Assembly: GCA_030068075.1 (NCBI GenBank)
Contig: CM057841.1
Location: forward strand, 49,579,030 to 49,643,029
Direction: 5' to 3'
DNA from: Paguma larvata
Taxonomy: Eukaryota > Chordata > Mammalia > Carnivora > Viverridae
Length of the DNA: 64,000 nt
Shown: piece by piece, positions 56,915 through 64,000 of the stretch
Numbering within the stretch: position 1 is the stretch's first letter
How the letters are laid out: every line of letters begins with the position of its first letter
Made by a program: the position numbers and the translations under genes
Notes under the pieces: model-generated
What the model was told of the DNA's origin: nothing
Databases searched by the model: none
The model's input: only the letters and a program-made list of their open reading frames with translations

Positions 56915-59569
56915 GTCCATACCCTCGTCTCAGGCCAGGGACTCCTTAGAGCAAATTCATCATACTTTTCAGAGCATTTACATTTGATATAGTATTTGTA
57001 GAACAGATATACCAATGGCACCAACACAAATACGCCTAACATTTAGAGAAGGCAGTGTGAAATAGAGATGGGTTTAAAGAAACAACTAATTTGTCTCATA
57101 AAAATATTATATACATTTTCATATTCTTGTACACTTGATAATTCTCCCTCTACCCCTTGATCTACTGCTATTTGTACATCAAAATAAATTTATGTAGAAC
57201 TGTTTAGCACAGAAACCAGCTGATGGTTAGCTAGATTCAGTTCTTCAGACCACTCATTTTCCAAGGATATTACACCCTAAGGAGGTATAGCTCATTCTAC
57301 CAGTGCACTTGATCATCAACGTTAGTGTTATCATAAGACTTATTTACTTGAGGTAGTTGAATCTTACCAAATCTGGTATTATACCATATCATAGTGTGAT
57401 CATGGCACCATTCAGTTTCATTACAGACAAATCAGTAAGAATTACAGAGGTATTTGCTTTGCCTTCCCAACAAAATCTACCTTTGTCCATATACAAGATC
57501 TTATTAAGGACAGGCATCATTCCAGTTGACTCACACTCATTTATGTCTGGATTCTAAGTTAGAGACCAAGCAGATTACCCTGTCTCATCTCATAGGGTTA
57601 CACGAAGACTGGTTTCCGTTGCGTGTTGTTACATAGCAGGACCCACTCCCCTTCCATGGGGAGAACATGAGCAGTATTTAGAATAGTTTCTATCCCTACC
57701 ACTTGTATCACAGGACACACTTTATTTTAATGTATTCTTGAGGCGAGAGTAATCATAGTACATTGATGTAATTAGAGGTGCCACCATGGAACTTCCATAC
57801 ATTTAGGGGGTCATAAGATTTCCATAAGTGTGCCAATAGAGCCTCAGCAGTTAGGATTGAGGACCATTGCTTAAAGTCCACTTCAGATTCCATTTGTATT
57901 AAAATAGTCAAGAGACCCTGTTGGGTCAGGGTACAGGTCTTTTCCCAATGCTAATTCTAGCATTATCCAGAATTATTTATCAAGTAATAGCATCCATTTT
58001 AATATCCCTTAAACTTCTCTCTTTCTCCATCTACTGCCATTTCTGTTTCTCCTCACAGCAATATTCCTAAAAATATTGCCTGAAATATACTTAAAGACTT
58101 CCTTTCTTCAGCTCATATTTTTTAACTCTTAGTGTACCAGGAAAGATAGTCATCATTATTTATCATTATGGTTTAATAGACTGTCATCTATTTAAAATAT
58201 TTATTAGTTATTTCTGCAGATAATTTAAAGACAAGAATACAGGGAGAGAATTACTGTTAAAATTGTAATAAGAGTTAAACATACCAAATCTCTATATAAA
58301 ATATTTTTGCTACCTTCACCTCATTAAAGATAAAGGAATATTGCCGTATACTTATTTTTTAGCAAAAAGAGATGGTCCACGTGTTGGTCACAAAAAATTG
58401 TATATAATATCCTTCCTGTTAAATGATTAACTAGATGGCAATACTGTATTTCCTTTTTTGTCCTTAGAAGTATATCGTTCAAACACTGATTCTTGAGTTT
58501 CGAGAAAATTCATCTATAGATGTCATCATCGAAAGGTTGATAGTCTGATACTTGACTTATATGATCAATTTTATCATTATCAGTGGAGTGCAGATTAAGT
58601 CTATCTCTTTGTATTCATCTGATTTTTCTAGTGATTGTGAAATGTCTTCTGTGTATGCTTTGCCATATGGGCAGAAAAAAAACCTTAATTCTCAACTGTG
58701 TTCAATGAAAAGTAAAAATAGGCTATAGAGATAGTTTTTCTCATCTTTTAAAAATTTTTGCAAAAGATGATGTAATACTTTGGGTAACAATTAGAAAATT
58801 AAAGAATGATGACTTCACTATTGCATTATCCTTTTAGGTTATTTTAGTATTTTTAGGTTTTTGTATTTTAGTCTCTTCTTTAGCCTTACATGGGAATTAT
58901 TGATGAATAGAGATAAAATAAATTTTAGGATTATGAAATAGCAAAATGTTTCAAGATAGGGGAAACATAAGATCATTAAATTCCTGTCATATACCTTAGA
59001 TTTATAAAAGGGTCCAGTAGGTTCATATGGTAATTCAAATAGAATGGGTATTATTCTATTAAAAATAATAAACTTTTTACTTTTTGAAGATCTCTAACAT
59101 AATGAAATATCCTCACAAACAGAACTCTTCAAAGAGGAAACTCAAAAAGTGAAAATTGGATACAATGGACTATGATTATATATTGATAAGCTTATTCTTA
59201 TCAAGCTCTTTACCCCCTACAAATACAATGAAATAATCTTTTCCGAGTCATTAGTAAATTGAGTCTTGACCAAATGTATAGTCAGTTTTGCATTCTCATT
59301 GCAGTGTAGTTGTTCAAGCTTCTACATTGCTGCCTTCATCTTTCCTCTTGAAATGCTATTCGGAATGACTTCTGTAGCATCACCCTCACCTGCTGTTCCT
59401 TTTTAATCTCTTATTCTTACTCATCCCCTCTGAACATTGGAGAACCTGTGGTCTCTCTCCTTAGTGTTTATCTCCATCTATTCCCTTTTCGTAGATGATC
59501 TCATCTAATCCCATCTGTAGGTTAGTCTCCATTTAGATACACCATATTTTATCAACGATGCAGTAAAAA
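56915..59569. other. AT-rich sequence, possibly ERV internal at its left
   Basis: If the LTR at 56281 is a 3' LTR, internal sequence would start here. I see no readable viral protein and cannot support it. Weak ancient-repeat texture around 59320-59500. No gene recognised. Confidence 0.3.
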
Positions 59570-59960
59570 GATCATTCACTGCAATCGGGGGATTTATTCT
59601 GGGAATGCCAGGATAGTTTAACGTCTACAAATTGGTCAGCATGATACATGACATCAACAAAATGAAAGATAAAAACCATATTATCATCTCAGTAGATGAA
59701 AAAAAAGCATTTGGCAAAATTCAACATCAGTTCATGATAAAAACTCTCAACAGAGTGCGTTGAGGGAACATACCTCAATGTAATAAAGGCTATATATGAC
59801 AAACACACAGCCAACATCATACTCAGCAGTGAATAACTGAAAGCTTTTCCTCTAACATTAGGAACAAGACAAGATGTCTCCTCTTCCCACCTTTATTCAT
59901 GTACTGGAGGTCCTAGCCACAGCAGTCATAGGAGAAAAAGAAATAAAAGGTGGAGAGACT
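59570..59960 (+). mobile_element. L1 ORF2 reverse-transcriptase fragment (plus)
   Basis: GGGAATGCCAGGATAGTTTA, CATGACATCAACAAAATGAA, CATCATACTCAGCAGTGAAT and GAACAAGACAAGATGTCTCC match the ORF2 stretch between the RT finger and the FADD motif. Stops throughout. Truncated at both ends. Confidence 0.85.
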
Positions 59961-60226
59961 CCATATTTCATATGGGTTACACTAAACTATCGTCTAACCC
60001 TCCTCCAAATAGACAATCTCAATTGCCATGTTTTCCCTCTCTCAGCAAAAAGCAGCAGCATTTACCTGTTGCTTGCTGCAAACACTTACAAGTGATCCTT
60101 GATTATTCAATAGTAAGCTTAGATATCTCAGTATTCAAAATATATTTAAGATATGGTAATCTTCTGTATAATAACGCTAGTCTAAGCAATAATTGTCAGT
60201 CACCTGAACCACTGTACCCATCTTCT

Positions 60227-60440
60227 TTTTTTCCTCTATGTTAATTTTTGAGAGAGAGAGAGAGAGAGAGTGTGTGAGCAGGTGAGGGGCAGAGAGAGAG
60301 GGAGACACAGAATCTGCAGCAGGCTCCAGGCTCTGAGCTGTCAGCCATAGAGCCTGAACCAGGGCTTGACCTCATGAACTGCGAGATCATGACCTGAGCC
60401 GAAGTCCGACACTTAACCGACTCAGCCATCCAGGCACCCC
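60227..60440 (-). mobile_element. CAN-SINE (minus)
   Basis: (GA)n block, GAGCTGTCAGCCATAGAGCC, GATCATGACCTGAGCCGAAG, CAGCCATCCAGGCACCCC. Flanked by GTACCCATCTTCT (60214-60226) and GTGCCCATCTTCT (60443-60455). Confidence 0.95.
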
Positions 60441-60519
60441 AAGTGCCCATCTTCTAAATACCCTCCAATCTTGCTGTCTTGCGGCTTAGTTTCTAATTAG
60501 CAGCCAGAGAGAGTCTTTT

Positions 60520-60633
60520 ATTTTTTTCCTGTTGTTTTGTTTTGTTATTGTCTTGTTTTGTTTTTAAGTAGACTGCATGCCCAGTGTGGGGCTGGACTCT
60601 CATGACCCTGAGATCGAGCCAGCCAGCCGCCCC
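60520..60633 (-). mobile_element. Old short CAN-SINE (minus)
   Basis: T/G-rich tail, AAGTAGACTGCATGCCCAGT, TGACCCTGAGATCGAGCC, CAGCCGCCCC. Decayed flanks CCAGAGAGAGTCTTTT (about 60502) and CCAGATAGAGTTTT (about 60632). Confidence 0.8.
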
Positions 60634-60649
60634 CAGATAGAGTTTTACA

Positions 60650-60880
60650 AAGTCATTGTTACATTACATTACTCTCCTGCTTAAAACAATTTATGGGTTT
60701 CCCATTGCAGCCAGAATAAAATCAAACTTGAGATGATGTAGTTCCGACCTGCACCTCTTCTCTTCACTCTTCCCGTTGTGTTCTCCAGGCACATTGACCT
60801 ACTTTCTGTTTCTCAAACACTTTGGAGAAAATTTTAATAGTCTTTGTTCCTTATTGAAGAATACTACAATAAGCCATTTT
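60650..60880. mobile_element. Ancient interspersed repeat, family unassigned
   Basis: TACTCTCCTGCTTAAAACAA then TATGGGTTTCCCATTGCAG and CCAGAATAAAATCAAACTTG resembles a widespread mammalian repeat phrase (CTGCTCAAAACC-TGGCTCCCCATTGC-type). I cannot name it safely. Confidence 0.4.
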
Positions 60881-61261
60881 TATTCGGACCCTCCCATTTT
60901 ATCAGAATAGTGAAAGGTCCCTATTATAGGACTATAGTCAAAACATCCTCAACTCTGATGAATCTGTTGCATGATTGCTCCTCCTTGGAGAGAAAAAGGA
61001 ATTTGTGAGGGGGTGTGACCATTTTGGGATTATGTGCTAATTAATTGTGTTATAAATTAAAACATATATCATGATACATATAGACTCAGAACTCAGTAGA
61101 AGGTACATATCATTCATTGTTGGTTATGAGAACCAGGGGCCTGCTTGTTCAAGAAGTGTTACCAGTAGGGAGAAATAAAACTTCTATCTACATCAATGCT
61201 TAAAAAATTTGTTTTTCACTGTGACACATATATAGTAAGACATGTATTTTACCTTATAGCC

Positions 61262-61296
61262 CATTCATTCATTTATTCATTCATTCATTCATTCAT
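61262..61296. repeat. (ATTC)n tetranucleotide repeat
   Basis: About eight ATTC units with one ATTT. Confidence 0.95.
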
Positions 61297-61379
61297 ATAC
61301 ACACCCATTATGTATTATTAGTCTGTAACTTTTCATATCAGGTAGTAAAGTGTTAAATCTGGACTATGAAGACTAAGAA

Positions 61380-61440
61380 CAATAACAATGATGGTAATAA
61401 TGATAATAATAGTTAGTATTTATTGAGCGCTTTTTACCCT
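61380..61440 (+). mobile_element. Short MIR-like remnant
   Basis: ATGATAATAATAGTTAGTAT followed by TTATTGAGCGCTTTTTACC. Only the core survives. Confidence 0.4.
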
Positions 61441-62367
61441 CAACATCTGTGGAATTGTCTCTGGTGAGGTTGAGTTACTATTGAACTGTGGAATATAACG
61501 TTTGTGGGATTAGTTCCACTCACATACTGGATTGTCTTGCATTTAATAATTTTTCTGTAAATGATGTGTGAAGTAATCTAGTGGGGAAAAGCTGAAATAC
61601 CAACTGAAATACTTTAACAGTGTAACTTATCCTAGATGAAATAAGGAACCAATTTTAAAGACTCCTTTGTGGCTGGTTTAACTTTTCTGTCTCATACAGG
61701 GTTTGGAGATATTTTTTTTTTTTGTCTTTATTATGGTATAGGAGAATGGACTATTTTTCAATAATTGCTATACCTTTCCTTCACATTTAAATGTTTTTAT
61801 TTTTCTCTCTTTTATGGTCATGATGTTTCCTGTAAAGCTTGTTTTTTGAGAGTACAGAATGAAAGCAACCTTATGGAGAGAGAGAGTTTTATTTTCTAGC
61901 AGACTAGAATGAGAGTTCCTTGTAGAATAGTGTTCCTGTGTTCAAAGACGCTTCAGTAAGGTTCTTGAAAGCAGAGAATGAGCTTCCAAGGCTGAGGTCC
62001 ACCTTAGCCCGATCTCCCAGGAGGAGGGATACCATTTTACATGAATGATGATAAAGAAAAATGGTTTTCAATGAGTAAAGCCTAGGGAAGCCAGGCGGCA
62101 CTGAGGAAACCAAGCTCAGATGGAGACAAAGGAGACAGGAAGCTTGTGGATGCTTGGTCAAGATGGGGATTTGGAGAATTAAGTAGGGGGATTTTGAGTT
62201 ATTTTCAGTGAATATTCTCATTCATCTCCCCGTCAAGATATATAATGATTTTCACGTTGCTCAGTGGTGTTTTTATGTGAGTGTGTTCTTTTGTGTGTTT
62301 TTATGTGAGGGAAGCTATAAGAGGAAGAGGACATAGCCGATACCTGGTGTCCAAGAGCAGTGCTAGT
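61441..62367. other. Unique sequence
   Basis: No repeat or gene recognised. The 105-codon minus open frame at 62221-61904 has no family signature. Confidence 0.4.
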
Positions 62368-62368
62368 A

Positions 62369-62545
62369 CAGTTGATCCTTGAACAATGTGGTTTTTGAAC
62401 TATGTGGGTCTACTTAAATGCAGATATTTTGGATTAATATAGATCAGTACTATAAATGTATTTTTTCTCCCTTATGATTTTCTTAATTTTTTTTCTCTGG
62501 CTTACCTTCTTGTAAGAATATAGTAAAATGTATATTAAATACTCA
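62369..62545 (+). mobile_element. MER2/Tigger-like DNA transposon, 5' part
   Basis: Starts CAGTTGATCCTTGAACAATG directly after a TA dinucleotide (62367-62368), the expected target of pogo/Tigger elements. Continues TATGTGGGTCTACTTAAATG, then TATTTTTTCTCCCTTATGAT and TTACCTTCTTGTAAGAATAT. The other half and terminal repeat are missing. Confidence 0.7.
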
Positions 62546-63109
62546 GGTACCTTGGAGATACTTGATAAAGGTGTATTTCCTTCCCACTCATCCATCATTC
62601 CGGAGACACCTACTGGGCTCTGTGAGGAAGCATTTCTACATCAGAAACATCCTGTCAGACTCTCAGGCTCAGCTGTAGTGCAAATAGTAGCTTTCCTTCT
62701 GCTCCTGCTTACTGACGTGAAAGGGCCAATATGGCACAATTGTGGTGCCATAATATGTATTTGTTGCTTGTCTATATGACCATGTCTTTATTTTCTAATA
62801 GTACTCAGCATTTTTCTCTGGGCGTCTACACTGGCCTCCTGTTTATTACTTGTTTCTTTAGAAGCTGATCATCTTCTGTTCTATTCCTTAGGCACAGAGT
62901 TTGATAAAGGAATGAAAATATAGCCCAAGGCAATCTAATCACAATGAATCTCACTTTGTTTTAAAAACTATTTTTATTTCTAGTTTTTTTTTACTGTGAC
63001 AGGCAATGTTGCAATAAGCACTGTTACACATTTATCTTAGATACATGTATTTTTTTGTTACAATAGGGCAGAGTCCCAAAAGTAGTACTGCTAGTTTAAA
63101 AATCTGCAT
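62546..63109. other. Unassigned sequence
   Basis: GCAATGTTGCAATAAGCACT near 63005 hints at an old LINE but is not enough to call. No gene recognised. Confidence 0.3.
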
Positions 63110-64000
63110 ATTTTAAATCTTTTAAATTTTTATTTAAATCCAAGTTAGTTAACATACAGTGTAATAAAGCTTTCAGAAATAGTATTTAATGATTTATTAA
63201 TTACATGTAACACCCAGTGCTCATCACAAGTGCCCTCCTTGATGCTTATCATCCATTTGGCCCATCCCCTCCCAAATCCCCCCAGCTACCCTCTGTTTGT
63301 TCTCTATATTTAAGAGTTTCTTATGGTTTGCCTCCCTCTCAGTTTTAATCTTTTTATTCCTTCCCTCCCCGTCTGTCACCTGTTTTGTTTATTAAATTCC
63401 ACATATGACTGAAATCATACCATATTTATCTTACTCTGACTGACTTATTTCACTTAGCATAATACACTCTAGTTCCATCCACATTGTTATAAATGGCAAG
63501 ATTTCATTCTTTTTGATGCCAAGTAATATTCCGTTGTATATATATATTACATCTTCTTTATCCATTCATCAATTGATGAATCAGCATTTTTGTATTCTTT
63601 GGATAAATACCTAGGAGTGCAATTGCTGGGTCATAGGGTAGTTCTATTTTTAGTTTTTTGAGCAACCTCCATACTGTTCTCCTTAGTGGCTATACCAGTT
63701 TGCATTCCCACCAGCAGGGCAAAAGTGTTTCCTTTCTCCATATCTTTGACAACATCTTTTGTTTCCTGAGTTGTTAATTTTAGCCATTCTGACAAGTGTG
63801 AGGTGGTATCTCATTGTGGTTTTGATTTGTATTTATCATCACCTGATGATGAGTGACACTGAGCATCTTTTCATGTGTCTGTTAGCTATCTGGATGTCTT
63901 CTTTGGAAAAGTGTCCACCATATGTTTTGCCCATTTCTTCACTGAGTTACTTGTTTTTTGGGTGTTGAGTTTGATAAGTTCTTTATAGATTTTGGAAACT
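63110..64000 (-). mobile_element. L1 3' end (minus), runs off the window
   Basis: 3' UTR (TTTAAATCCAAGTTAGTTAA, ACACCCAGTGCTCATCACAA) then the ORF2 C-terminal region (GCTGGGTCATAGGGTAGTTC, TTTGCATTCCCACCAGCAGG). The upstream extent is unknown because the window ends. Frames are broken. Confidence 0.9.

Noticed and set aside
56915..57900. ERV internal region next to the LTR at 56281
   Set aside because: The position would fit, but no readable retroviral protein words were found, so it is not called.

Overview
This window is mammalian nuclear DNA, almost certainly from a cat-like carnivore (Felidae or a close feliform). The evidence is about 27 tRNA-Lys-derived CAN-SINEs. Most are the long feliform type, with a head reading close to GGCGCCTGGGTGGCTCAG, a mid-section with GCTGACAGCTCAGAGCC, and a CT-rich tail. 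Carnivore-type L1 copies, ancient mammalian repeats (MIR, L2, MER5-like, MER2-like, MaLR-type LTRs) and AT-rich spacers complete the picture. I find no intact host protein-coding gene, no rRNA or tRNA gene and no CRISPR array. The six-frame open reading frames are transposon coding debris, SINE translations or chance. The window looks like a gene desert or a long intron.

Layout. 1-9.6 kb: ancient L1, MIR, MER5-like and LTR remnants with a SINE-in-SINE nest at 641-990. 9.6-21.9 kb: mostly unique AT-rich sequence with scattered SINEs, including a three-layer nest (LTR, then SINE, then SINE) at 13.0-13.8 kb. 21.9-24.5 kb: two 5'-truncated L1s, one carrying a 123-bp L1 stub. 24.5-34.2 kb: unique sequence, a second L1 stub at 28.9 kb, and an old LTR inside an old L1 at 30.2-31.3 kb. 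34.2-36.7 kb: a composite L1 with an L1 5' end in its middle. 37.0-37.8 kb: a broken retrocopy of an RFPL-like (RING/B30.2 family) gene, the only host-gene-derived sequence I can recognise. 39.3-39.9 kb: a 96-bp L1 stub followed by a solo LTR with 6-bp inverted ends and a 5-bp target duplication. 40.6-41.6 kb: an ERV/LTR-like fragment with five 30-bp tandem units. 45.4-51.9 kb: a nearly full-length minus-strand L1 (about 6.5 kb, 15-bp target duplication) with a CpG-rich 5' UTR, frameshifted ORF1 and multiply broken ORF2. 53.4-56.9 kb: an L1 3' end split by a (TG)n tract and two SINEs, a telescoped triple SINE, and an ancient LTR. 59.5-64 kb: L1 pieces, a MER2-like DNA transposon piece, and an L1 that runs off the window.

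Nothing here works as an operon or multi-gene system. The informative content is a record of insertions. I found no convincing undescribed biological system. The best leads are two L1 stubs truncated at the edge of the G-rich tract of the L1 3' UTR, repeated insertion into one short stretch of L1 ORF2, the triple SINE nest, the RFPL-like retropseudogene, and two repeat-free blocks that could be conserved noncoding elements.
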